In this document: one piece after another, positions 1-16,424 of the stretch
Layout of the letters: every line of letters begins with the position of its first letter
Position numbering within the stretch: the stretch's first letter is position 1
Assembly (NCBI GenBank): GCA_963383645.1
Contig: OY726559.1
Location: 117,368,905-117,432,904 of the forward strand
Source: Muscardinus avellanarius
Lineage: Eukaryota; Chordata; Mammalia; Rodentia; Gliridae
Reading direction: 5' to 3'
DNA length: 64,000 bases
The notes under the pieces: model-generated
What the model saw: only the letters and a program-made list of their open reading frames with translations
What the model was told of the DNA's origin: nothing
Databases searched by the model: none
Made by a program: the position numbers and the translations under genes

Positions 1-6425
<6,425 letters not shown>

Positions 6426-6619
6426 GGTCCGGGGCTGGGGTCCCGCCCCTCTGCGCTCCGCCCTCCTGTTGCACGGTCCATGGCCTTGCGAGGGCGTCCG
6501 TGTCCCCCATCACAGCCCCGCTGTCACTGTGGAAACGTGTTGTGTGCCGGCTCCTTCCCAGACCACTGTTGCTTTGTTGCTGTACTTTTTTTTTACACAC
6601 GCTCTTGGAAGCACCAAGA

Positions 6620-6625
6620 AATAAA
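6620..6625 (+). terminator. SELENBP1: SELENBP1 polyadenylation signal (AATAAA)
   Basis: AATAAA lies 195 bases after the stop codon, within unique 3'UTR sequence and before the first downstream SINE at about 6715. Cleavage is expected 15-30 bases further on. The short 3'UTR (about 215-225 nt) is therefore repeat-free. Confidence 0.85.
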
Positions 6626-6714
6626 CCAGCGGACCTGCTCTCAGATCCCCTTGTCTCTGGGGGCCATGTGACTCCTATTTCCTGATACTTTTCTGTTACA
6701 CCGAAAAGGGCTGA

Positions 6715-8088
6715 GGAAACTGGCTTTGTAGTGCAGGCCTGTAATCCCAGTGTTCGGGAGGCTGAGACAGGAAGATCAGAGGTTCACTGGCAGCCTGGGC
6801 TACTTAGTGAGACCCTGTTTCAAAATAAAAACAAAATAGCCGGTCGTGGTGGTGCACGCTTGTAATCCCAGTCAGGAGGCTGAGAGGAGAGGATCACAGG
6901 TTCAACACCAGCCTCAGCTACTTAGTGAGACCCTCTGCAACTTAGTGACACCCTGTTTAAAAATAAAGAATAGGCCGGGCGTGGTGGCCCACGCTTGTAA
7001 TCCCCGCGCTTGGGAGGCAGAGACAGGAGGATCGCGGAGGTTCGAAGCCAGCCGCGCGCGCTGGCTTAGGAGACCCTGTTTCCAAATAAAAATGTAAAAA
7101 TAGGTCTGGGAGTGTAGCCCGGAGGTAGAAGGGCTTCCAGGAACCCCAGTACCACCTAAATAAATAAATAAAAAAAATAAAAATAAAGAATTAAGCCAGG
7201 CGTGGTGGCACACGCTTGTAATCCCTGCACCTGGGAGGCAGAGACAGGAGGATCGCGCTGGTTTGAAGCCAGCTGCGCTGGCTTAAGAGACCCTATTTCC
7301 GAATAAAAATATAAAATAGGTCTGGGAGTATAGGAGGTAGAAGGGTTTCCAGGAACCCCAGTACCACCAAAAGAAGAAGAAGAAGAAGAAGAAGAAGAAG
7401 AAGAAGAAGAAGAAGAAGAAGAAGAAGAAGAAGAAGAAGAAGAAGAATTAAAAAATAGGGCTGGAAGTGTAGGAAGTATAGCTCGGAGGTAGGATGCCCC
7501 TGGATTCAATTTTCAGCACCATAAAAAAAGAAAGAAAAATAAAATAAAATAAAAAGAGCTGGGGGGTAGCTGGACGTGGTGGTGCACACTGGTAATCCCT
7601 GCACTCAGGAAGCTGAAACAGGAGGATAGCAGTTCATGGACAGCCTCAGCTACTTAGTGAGGCCCTTTACAACTCAGTGAGACCCTGTTTCAAAATAAAG
7701 AATAAAAAATAGGGCTGGGAGTGTATCTCGGAAGTAGAATCTCCCTGGGTTCCATCCCCAGTACCACAAAAAAATAGGGCTGGGGTGTAGCTATAGACTG
7801 CCCCTAGGTTCCAGCTCCAATACTGCAAAAAAGGGGGGCCAGGGGTGTAGCTCAGACCCTGTGTTAAACTCCCAGTAACAAAAGATCAAATAATTTTTAA
7901 GTAAGGAAGCCGGCTGTGGTGGCACATACTTGTAATCCCAGTATTTGGGAGACTGAGACAGGAGGATGGCAGGTTCAAAGGCAGTCTCAGCAATTTAGCA
8001 AGACCCTGTTTCCAAATTTAAAAAATATATATTTTTTGATCTGGGGATGTATCTTAGAGGTAGAATGCTCCTGGATTCAATACCCAGT

Positions 8089-8131
<43 letters not shown>

Positions 8132-8450
8132 GGGCTAAAGAGGACACCAGGGGACCAGGGGATGTGGCAATTCATTCACACTCGTGATTCCAATATTTAC
8201 TGCTCATGATGACAAATCTCATGTTTGGGTAATTGCCAAAGGAGACCAGAGGGAAGAGAATTACAGAGTTTCTATGCTTTAAAAAAATCATGCCTAGCTG
8301 GGCGTGGTGGCGCGCGCTTATAATCCCAGCATTCTGGAAGCTGTAACAGGAGGATCTCAGTTCATGGACAGCCTCAGCTACTTTACTGAGGGCCCTCCGC
8401 AACTTAGTGAGACCTTGTTTTAAACTAAAGAATAAAAAATAGGAGCCGGA
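6715..8450 (+). repeat. Head-to-tail sense SINE array downstream of SELENBP1
   Basis: Consecutive sense copies at about 6715-6840, 6840-6965, 6972-7165, 7196-7375, 7455-7535 (ID only), 7567-7770, 7775-7890 (ID units), 7910-8130 and 8300-8440. Several end in simple repeats grown from the A-tail: (AAG)n at 7370-7446 and (CA)n at 8091-8128. Both known subfamily types occur, one with CCCGCGCTTGG and a GGTTCGAAGCC B-box, the other with CCCAGCATTCGG. The stretch holds no gene. Confidence 0.9.
7370..7446 (+). repeat. (AAG)n microsatellite at a SINE tail
   Basis: About 77 bases of uninterrupted AAG/AGA repeats directly after the CCAGTACCACC end of a sense SINE. Read on the other strand it gives a serine run, which is not a protein. 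Confidence 0.95.
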
Positions 8451-8451
8451 C

Positions 8452-9271
8452 GTGGTGGCGCATGCTTGTAAACCCAATATTCGGGAGGCTGAGACAGGAG
8501 GATTGTTGCGGGAGGGAAGTGTGTGCGTGGTGTGTGTGTGTGGAGAAGTAATCTCCCACCACCACCACACAGACAGACAAACAGAAAAACCGTGGATTCC
8601 TGTCCTAAGCTAAGAATAAGTATTCATCGCTTGGACAGCTGCTGAAGATTTAAAGAAGTTTATTAAAAAGATAGAGATATAGGAATAGTTACAGCCCTGT
8701 GCCCGGCTCCGGCAGCAATTCGAATAAAAATGCCAAAGAACTCCAGTTTACTGAGTGTTTTTATCCCCGCCCAAGTCCAGCAGGTCCCTTTGATTTGGAG
8801 ATAATGCTACCCCTTATCTCCAGCCCCGGCTCTGCTTCTGCTATCTCTCCAGCCAGATTTATGGCCTGAGCGGGGAGGCATCTCTGTCTCCAACACAGGC
8901 TTTTACCTTTTGTCCTATCCCCCAAAATGTGTGAAGTTGTTCTTAGGAATGCAAAGACACATTTTTCTTCTGGCTCCAGCCTTCCTTCCTTTACAAATGG
9001 AAATTACAAGTCTCTTCTACCTGTTACTTAACCCTGGCTTTCTTAGTAAAGAAGATATATGATAAAGTTGGAAATCTTTCCCAATACTGATACATTAATA
9101 AATTTTAAAACCTCTTCCCACTACCAGTACAAGGATCGCGGTTCGCGGACAGCCTCAGCTACTTAGTGAGGCCCTCTGCAACTCAGTGAGACCCGGTTTC
9201 AAAATAAAGAATAAAAAAATAGGGCAGGGGGTGTAGCTCGGTCAAATACCCCTGGGTTCCACACCCCAGAC
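8452..9271 (+). repeat. Sense dimeric SINE split by a solo LTR
   Basis: The 7SL-like left part (about 8452-8503) stops at GGAGGAT and resumes at 9132 with AGGATCGCGG, continuing through the linker and ID half to about 9271. The two parts join into one normal copy when the LTR and one target-site copy are removed. The SINE therefore predates the LTR. Confidence 0.92.
8504..9131 (-). mobile_element. Solo LTR of an endogenous retrovirus
   Basis: A 628-base non-SINE block begins TGTTG and ends TACA on the + strand and is flanked by a perfect 5-base direct repeat AGGAT (8499-8503 and 9132-9136). TG...CA ends with a short target duplication are the hallmark of an integrated LTR. On the minus strand a TATA-like GGATAAAAAC (8757-8766) is followed about 95 bases later by AATAAA (8659-8664) and a U5-like tail, so the LTR points leftward. 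No gag, pol or env sequence is present, which fits LTR-LTR recombination. The retroviral class cannot be assigned by eye; a 5-base duplication suits class I or class III elements. Confidence 0.88.
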
Positions 9272-9289
9272 CAGAAAAAAAAAATAGGG

Positions 9290-9550
9290 CTGGGAGCTTA
9301 TCTTGGAGATAGATTGCCCCTGAGTTCCACCCCCAGTACTACAAAACAAAACAAAAACAGAGCCGAGCGGGCGTGGTGGTGCACACTTGTAATCCCTGCA
9401 TTTGGGAAGCTGAGACCAGAGGATCGCACAGTCTGAAGCCAGCCTCAGCTACTTAGTGAGACCTGCTTTCAAATAAAATAGAAAATAGGTCTGGGAGTAT
9501 AGCCTGGAGGTAGAAAGCCCCTGGGTTCCAACCCAAGTACCACCCAAAAC

Positions 9551-9582
<32 letters not shown>

Positions 9583-9585
9583 CAA

Positions 9586-9634
<49 letters not shown>

Positions 9635-10212
9635 GGACCAGGGGTGTAGCTCAGAGGTACAATGCTCCTGGGATCCATCCCCAGTACTGAAAAAAAAGAA
9701 AAAATCATGCTTAAGCAAGGCCTGGTGATGCAAATTTGTAATCCCAGTATTTGGGAGGCCAGTCTCAACTACTTCGTGAGGCCCTTTTCAACTTAGTGAC
9801 ATTCTGCTTCAAAATAAAGAATAAAAAATAGGGCTGGTGGTATAGCCTAGAGGTAGAATGCCCAGTTCCTCAAAAACAAAAACAATAAAACAAAAAAATC
9901 ACATTTACCTTCATTTTTATCCTGGTCTCATCTCTCTGTCTGACTCTACCTCCCTGAAAAAGACACTTCCACAAAATAGGAAGTGTCAGCCGGGCGTGGT
10001 ACCACACGCTTGTAAACCCAGTGCTTGGGAGGCTGAGACAGGAGGATCGCACAGGTTTGAGGCCAGCCTCAGCTGATTAATGAGGCTGTTAGCAACTTAG
10101 TGAGACCCTATTTCCAAATAAAGTATAAAATAGGTCTGGGAGTATAGCCCAGAGGTAGAAAGCCCCTGGGTTCCAACACCAGTACCAAAAAAAAAAAAAA
10201 AAAAAAAAAAAA
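9290..10212 (+). repeat. Sense SINE array with AAT/ATT hairpin repeat
   Basis: Sense ID unit at about 9290-9350, dimer at 9362-9550, ID unit at 9635-9690, dimer at 9714-9875 and dimer at 9988-10212 ending in a 27-base poly-A. Unique bases are few (about 9895-9985). Confidence 0.88.
9551..9634. repeat. (AAT)n followed by (ATT)n, self-complementary
   Basis: About ten AAT units (9551-9579), a short AACAAC spacer, then about sixteen ATT units to 9634. The two arms are reverse complements and could fold into a hairpin. Confidence 0.93.
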
Positions 10213-10770
10213 AGAAGTGTCGTCCATCTGTGCCCACCCTGACCCTCCCTTGGTGGCACTCGGGGAGTCTCTGCCGGCACACCAGCATGGACTAGATGAC
10301 TGAGAGCACAGCTGGAGCACAGCTGGAGCTGAAACACTCTGGCAATCAACTAGGCCTCCTGCCAGCCACCACCATGCCTGTAAGGCCCTGTGGAAGGTTC
10401 CAGAGAGTCTGCTGAGCTCGCAAACACCCCTTGGAAAGCTACCAACCTGGGCCACAGGAACAGAATCTGAGAGAGTGCCGGGAGACATTGAGCCATCGCT
10501 GGTCCTGCCAGCTGACCGGCCCATCCTGAGAGTGCTCAGCGGCAGCTCCAGGCAGCAGTGGCCTCAGGAGCATCCTGCACCGTCTGCCCCCCACATCGTC
10601 CACGCGTCTGACTGGCTCCCTGCTCTGAATGTCTGCGGTCAGCCTGACTGCCTGGTTGGCTCTCCTCTTAAAGCCACCTGACTTCCAGGAAGGCTGACAG
10701 GCTATTGTATCTGTTAAGTAAGACAATAATAATCTGTGGAATTATGTGTATAAGGGAATAGTATGATCTA
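10213..10770. other. Unique intergenic sequence, no gene seen
   Basis: About 560 bases of non-SINE sequence of moderate GC. A 13-base imperfect tandem (AGCACAGCTGG units) lies at about 10306-10330. Short open frames exist on both strands (for example 10475-10681 +, 10439-10726 -), but none resembles a known protein or is supported by splice context. It may be an old interspersed repeat that I cannot name. Confidence 0.5.
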
Positions 10771-10774
10771 CCAC

Positions 10775-11751
10775 GTCCTCTTTTGTGTATGCGTAGTGCT
10801 GGGGACTGAACCCAGGGGCATCCTACCTCTGAGCTATACCCCGCAGCCCTTTTTAGGGTTTGGGGTGTATGTGTGTGTTACTGGGGTTGATCCAGGAACA
10901 TTCTACTTCCAAAGTATACCCCACCCCTATTTTATTCCTTATTTTACAACAGAGTCTCACTAAGTTTTGGAGAGCCTCACAAGTTGCTGAGGCTGGCTTC
11001 GAACCTGTGATCCTCTTCTCAGCCTCCAGAATAGTGGGATTAGAAGCGTGAGCCACCACGCCCAGCATCCCCCAGCACTCTTTAAAAAATATTTTTTTTG
11101 TCTTTGAAACAGGGTCTCAGTAAGTTGCTGAGGGTTTTGCCAAGTAGCTGAGGCTCCAACCTATATTCTCCTGTCTCAGTCTCCCAAGTACTGGGATTAC
11201 AGGTAGTGCTACCACACCTGAGCCCCTCCCTGCAAACCATACACCTTTTTTGCAGTGTTGAGGATCAAATCCAGGGCCCTATACATGCAGGGCAATCACT
11301 ACCACTGAACCCACACCCCTAGCCACAAATTCTCTCTCCTCCCCTCCCCCTCCTTTTCTCTCTCTCTTTTTATATTGGGATTGAACCCAGGGACATTTTA
11401 TCTCATAACCCTTAATTTTTTTTGTCGGGTCTGGGATGGAACCCAGGGGCTTTCAACCTTCGAGCTATACCCCCTGCCCTATTTTTTATTCTTTTATTTT
11501 GAAACGGTGTCTCACTAAGTTGTGGAGGGCCTCACTAAATAGCCGAGGTTGTCCCTGAACCGCAATCCTCCGGTCTCAGCCTCCTGAATGCTGGAATTAC
11601 AAGCATGCACCACCACACCAGGCTTGTTTTATTTTCTTAATTTTATATTATTTATTTAATTATTTTGCAGGACTGGGGATGAAACCCAGGGGCATTCTAC
11701 CACCGAGCTGTTTTCTTAAGTTTGGAACAGGGTCTTGCTAAGTTGCTGTGA

Positions 11752-11816
<65 letters not shown>

Positions 11817-12805
11817 GGTGGTACTAGAGATGGAACCCAGCGGTGTTCTACACCCGAGCTACACCCTCAGCCCCATTTTTTTTTTTTTATTTTGAAACAG
11901 GGTCTCACTGAGTTGCAAAGAGCCTCACTAAGTAGCTGAGGCTATCCACAAATTGTGATCCTCCTGTCTCAGCCTCCCAAATGCTGGGATTACAAGCCTG
12001 CGCCACCACACCGGCTGTAGTCCTCATTTTTATTTTTTCCTGGTACTGAAAATAGAACCCAAATAGAACCCAAGGGCATTCTACCTCCGAGCTAAACCCC
12101 CAGTCCTTTTTTTTTTTTTTTTTTGCAATACTGGGAATGAAACCCAGGCCCATTTGACTTACGAGCTACAACCCCTGCCTTATTTCCTTCCTTCCTTTCC
12201 TCCTTCCTTCCTTCCTTCTTTCTTTCTATTTGCAGGTCTGGGGATGGAACCTAGGAGCATTTGACCTCCAGCTATACCCCCTGCCCTATTTTTTATTCTT
12301 TATTTTCAAATAGAGTCTCACTAAATTGCAGAGGGCCTAAGTAGCAGAGGCTGGCTGTGAACCTTCATCTTCCAGTCTCTGCCTTCCAAAGTACTGGGAC
12401 CACAAACGTGTGCCAGCAGGTCTGGCTCAAGTCTTTCTAATTTTTGAAACAAGGTCTCACTGAGTTGCAAATGGCCTTGCTAAGTAGTTGAGGCTATTCA
12501 CAATCTCATGATCCTCCGGTCTCCACTACCTGAATGTTGGATTACAAGCAGGCGCCAACATGACCAGCTCTAGTCCTTTTTTTTTTTTTTTTTTTTTTTT
12601 TTTGTGGGTCTGGGGATGGAACCCAGAGGCATTTGACCTCTGAGCTACACCCCCAGCCCTATTTTTTATTCTTTTATTTTGAAACAGGGGCTCACTGAGT
12701 TGCAAAGAGCCTTACTAAGTAGCTGAGGCTGTCTGCAAACCGCGATCCTCCAGTCTCAGCCTCCCGAATGCTGGGATTACAAGCGTGCGCCACCATGCCC
12801 GGCTT
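10775..12805 (-). repeat. Antisense SINE array
   Basis: About ten copies all in minus orientation, recognisable by poly-T, then the antisense ID half (GGGGATGGAACCCAGGGGCATT), then TTTTATTCTTTATTTTGAAACAG and the antisense 7SL end (GCTGGGATTACAAGCGTGCG). Approximate units: 10795-11070, 11075-11225, 11240-11330, 11375-11625, 11665-11750, 11818-12015, 12035-12100, 12125-12440, 12445-12570, 12600-12805. A (TA)n tract at 11753-11788 runs into poly-T to 11815, and a TTCC-rich tract lies at about 12184-12228. Confidence 0.88.
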
Positions 12806-12809
12806 AGTC

Positions 12810-13440
12810 CTCATTTTTTAAGAACAAGCTCAACCATGATAGCAACAAAAGCCTCCACGTAGGTGGATGTGTTAGTGAGAACATGAAAATGAGTATGGAG
12901 GATACTTTTCAGAAGGGTGAGGATTTTTCCCAAAACTTGACAAGCTGTTTCTAAAACGAATCTCAAGATGTACATGCATAGTGGCCCAGTTATCAGGGCC
13001 CATGTAACAAGCCAGCTCAAAACTTGGTGCCTTAAAGCAATGACATTATTATTTTTGCTCCCAGATCTGCAGTCAGGGCTCCAGAGGACCAGCTGGCTGC
13101 TGCCCCAGCACTGTGGAGTCTTGCGATGGCTCACTCCCACGCAGGTCTGGCCATTCCAGCTGGCTGTCACTTAGAACCTCAGCTGGAGCAGTTACGGGAC
13201 ACCCGCACGTGGCTATTCCACGTGGCTGCTTGGCTCCCTCACGACATGGTGGCCCGGTTCCAAATCGAATGTAAGAGAGAGCGAGGAAGGAGCCGCAGTA
13301 CCGTAGTCCTCTAACCTGGACCTGGGAGTCATGCAGCCTCAGGCCTACCTTCTATTCTTGGAGGCCCGCCACAGGGGCCTTCCCAGCAAGGAAGGGAACT
13401 AGACCCCTATGAGGAAGCAATAAGACTCCACAATAGTATG
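12810..13440. repeat. Ancient interspersed repeat relic, family uncertain
   Basis: Non-SINE sequence. Around 13000-13280 it resembles the old mammalian repeat type that contains 'CAAAACTTAGTGGCTTAAAACAA' followed by Ctg-rich sequence; here it reads CAAAACTTGGTGCCTTAAAG. I recognise the pattern but cannot name the family with confidence. Open frames across it are short and lack any known motif. Confidence 0.5.
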
Positions 13441-13459
13441 TGAAACCAGAAATGTCCTT

Positions 13460-14800
13460 GTGAGCCGGGCGTGGTGGTGCACGCTTGTAATCCCAGCATT
13501 CGGGAGGCTGAGACTGAAGGATCGCTGTTTGCAGACAGCCGCAGCTACTTAGGAGGCCCTCTGCAACTCAGTGAGGCCCTGATTCAAAATAAAGAATAGA
13601 AAATAGGATGGGGCTGTAGCCTAGAGGTAGAATGACCCTGGGTTCCATCCTCAGTACCACTAAAAGGAAAAAAAAAAAAAGCCGGGCGTGGTGGTGCACG
13701 CTTGTAATCCCCGCGCTTGGGAGGTGGAGACAGGAGGATCGCGCAGGTTCGAAGCCAGCCGTGCTGGCTTAAGAGACCCTGTTTCAAAAATATAAAATAG
13801 GTCTGGGAGTGTAGCCCGGAGGTAGAAGGGTTTCCAGGAACCCCCAGTACCACCAAAAAGAAAAAAAGAAAAAGAAATGTACTGTGGTCCTATTTTTTTT
13901 TTTTTGGAAGTACTGGGGATGGAACCCAGGGGAATTTGACCTCTGAGCAATACCCCCTGCCCTAGTTTTTATTCCTTATTTTGAAACAGGATCTCATTAA
14001 GTTGTGGAGGGGCTCACTAAGTAGCTGAAGCTGTCCTGGAACTGCAATCCTCTGGTCTCAGCCTCCTGAATGCTGGGATTACAAGCATGTGCCACCATGC
14101 CCAGCTCTGTGGTCCTATTTTAAAAATACAACTAGCCGGGCATGGTGGTTCACGCTTGTAATCCCTGCACTTGGGAGGCAGAGACAGGAGGATCACGCAG
14201 GTTCAAAGCCAGCCATGCTGGTTTAAGAGACCCTGTTTCCAAAATAAAAAAGCATAAAATAGGTCTGGGAGTATAGCCCGGAGGTAGAAGGGCTTCTAGG
14301 AACCCCAGTACCACCCCCCCAAAAAATAAAAATACAACTAGCCAGGCATGGTGGCACATGCTTATAATCCCAGCATTTGGGAAGCTGAGACCTGAGGATC
14401 ACAGTTTGTGGACAGCCTCAGCTACTTAGTGAGGCCCTTTGCAATTCAGTGAGACCCTGTTTCAAAATAAAGAATAAAAACCAGGCGTGGAGGCGCACGT
14501 TTGTAATCCCAGCATTCAGGAGGCTGAGACCGGAGGATCATGGTTTGTGGACAGCCTCAGCTACTTAGTGAGACCTCTGCAATTTAGTGAGACTCGGTTT
14601 CAAAAATAAATTAATTAATTTAATTTAATTAAAAATAGGGCAGGGGGTGTAGCTCGGAGGTCGAAGTCTCCTGTGTTCCATCCCCAGACCCACAAAATAA
14701 ATAAATAAATAAATAAATAAGTAAACAATAGGGCTGGGGGTAGAACATGGAGGTAGAATGCCCCTGGGTTCCATCCCCAGTATCGCAATAAATAAATAAA
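13460..14800. repeat. SINE array between the LTR region and L1
   Basis: Sense dimers at about 13462-13660, 13680-13860, 14130-14325, 14340-14475 (left half) and 14480-14800, the last with two ID halves (7SL-ID-ID) and (AAAT)n tails. One antisense copy sits at about 13900-14105. From 14801 to about 15056 the sequence is GC-rich and unique, with several GCCAGGCC-like short repeats and no recognisable gene. Confidence 0.87.
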
Positions 14801-15056
14801 TAAGCCTCCTGCGGGGCAGGGTCTGGAACCAGCGGGCCAGGCCCAGAGCCTGCTGAAGGGCGAGGCCCAGTCTGGAGCCAGAGAGGCCGGGCCTGGAGCC
14901 TGTTGTGCGGCAGGCCTGGAACTGGGGCCTGCTTCACAGCAAAGGGCCAGCGGGTTTCTTCAACTGTGTGGCCAGAAAGCAATGGAAGCTGCCGTGGCCT
15001 CACCTAATCTCTCAGCAGATTTCCAGACCCAAGTGACCTCTATTTAAACAAAAAAA

Positions 15057-16100
15057 ATTGGTTGTGAGTGGATCATCCTGTCAAAGTTACTCACCTCTGG
15101 CTTTCAGGTTTTCAGTAAGTGGGAATAAGTGTGGAGAAACAGAAGCTCTAATACATTGTTGGTGGGACTGCAAGTTGGTGCAACCACTTTGGAGAACAGT
15201 ACAGAAGATCCTCAGAAGAAGGAAAAGGAACTTACCATATGATCCAGCAATACCACCTCTGGGTGTCTACCAAAAAGAATGAAAATCAGAATACCAAACT
15301 AATGCATGAGCAACCATGTTCATAGCTGCACAGTTCACCATTGCCAAACTGTGGAACCAGCCAAGATGTCCTTCAACAGATGAGTGGATTTCAAAACTCT
15401 GGGATGTGTACACAATGGAATTTTGCTCAGCCATAAGGGAGAACAAAATTATGGCATTTACAGTGAAATGTCACAAAAAAATAAGAAATCGGATTTTTTT
15501 TTTTTTTTTTTTTTGGTGGTACTGTGTTCCTGGAAGCCCTTCTACCTCGGGATACAGTCCCACGGGCTACACTCCCAGACCTATTTTTTTTTTTTTTTAC
15601 TTTTTTATGTGAAAACAGGGTCTCTTAAGCCAGCAAAGCTGTCTCTGAACCAGCGCGATCCTCCTGTCTCCGCCTCCCAAGCGCGGGGATTACAAGCGTG
15701 CGCCACCACGCCCAGCGCAGATGCTTTTCTTACTGTGCAAAATATTAGGGAGAAATGGGTAACAGGAAGAACTCTAGATGAAGAAGAGACCCTATAGAGG
15801 AGCAATTAAGGTGACATATCTGAGGGGATAAGAGGGAGGATAAAGGAAACTCTTTAAAGCATATGATGTACTTAAACATATCAAAGTCGTATTAAGCACA
15901 TGATATCATATTAAGCACAGGATGTAGTTAAACATATCAAAGTCAATCAGGAAGCCAAGCATGGGTAGGAGGGAGGGGGAGGGAAGGGGTTAGAGATTGG
16001 GTAGGGCTGATTGAGTGATGTGTACATGTATATCTCCACAAGCTTTTCATCCCATTGAGATGTATGACTACAATGCACCAATAAAAATTTATTAAAAAAT
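15057..16100 (+). mobile_element. Dead LINE-1 3' end (ORF2 C-terminus plus 3'UTR), split by a SINE
   Basis: 15120-15475 matches the end of L1 ORF2: in one frame it encodes WWDCKLVQPLW, LPYDPAIPPLGVYQKE, then, after an in-frame TGA, MFIAAQFTIAKLWNQP and WDVYTMEFCSAI, all typical of the ORF2p C-terminal part. An antisense SINE (about 15493-15718) interrupts it. The 3'UTR resumes at about 15719 and includes a guanine-rich purine tract (15963-15989) and an A-rich end with AATAAAAATTTATTAAAAAATAA (about 16080-16102). The copy is 5'-truncated and carries an in-frame stop, so it is inactive. Confidence 0.9.
15493..15718 (-). repeat. Antisense SINE inserted into the L1
   Basis: Begins with poly-T and GGTGGTACT, includes an unusual internal near-duplication (GGGATACAGTCCCACGGGCTACACTCCCAG), and ends with GCGCCACCACGCCCAGC. 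L1 sequence lies on both sides, so this copy is younger than the L1. Confidence 0.88.
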
Positions 16101-16104
16101 AAGC

Positions 16105-16420
16105 TGGGCGTGGTGGCGCACACTTGTAATCCCAGCATTTGGGAGGCTGAGACAGGAGGATCATGGTTCACGGCCAGCCTCGGCTACTTAGTGAGGACTT
16201 TTGCAACTCAGTGAGACCCTATTTCAAAATCAAGAATAAAAAATAGGGTTGGGGGTGTAGCTCAGTGGTACAATGCTCCTGGGTTCCATTCCCAGTACCG
16301 CAAAAATAAATAAATTACCCAAGCTGGCCTTGAACTTACTATCCTTCTGCCTCAAGTAATAAAACCCCTCCCAAGTAGCTGGGATTACAGTCATGCACCA
16401 TTATACCCATCTCTATCCTT
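16105..16420. repeat. One sense and one antisense SINE after the L1
   Basis: Sense dimer at about 16105-16305, starting directly at the L1 tail, and an older antisense 7SL fragment at about 16320-16420. Confidence 0.85.
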
Positions 16421-16424
16421 AATT

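Noticed and set aside
7156..7509. Open frame with a long serine run on the minus strand
   Set aside because: It is the (AAG)n microsatellite read in antisense between SINE parts; there is no gene context.
9449..9768. Open frames with runs of asparagine or isoleucine
   Set aside because: These are the (AAT)n/(ATT)n tract inside SINE sequence.
15316..15612. Possible functional reverse-transcriptase gene
   Set aside because: It holds only the C-terminal end of L1 ORF2, with an in-frame stop upstream and a SINE inserted; no active L1 can be encoded.
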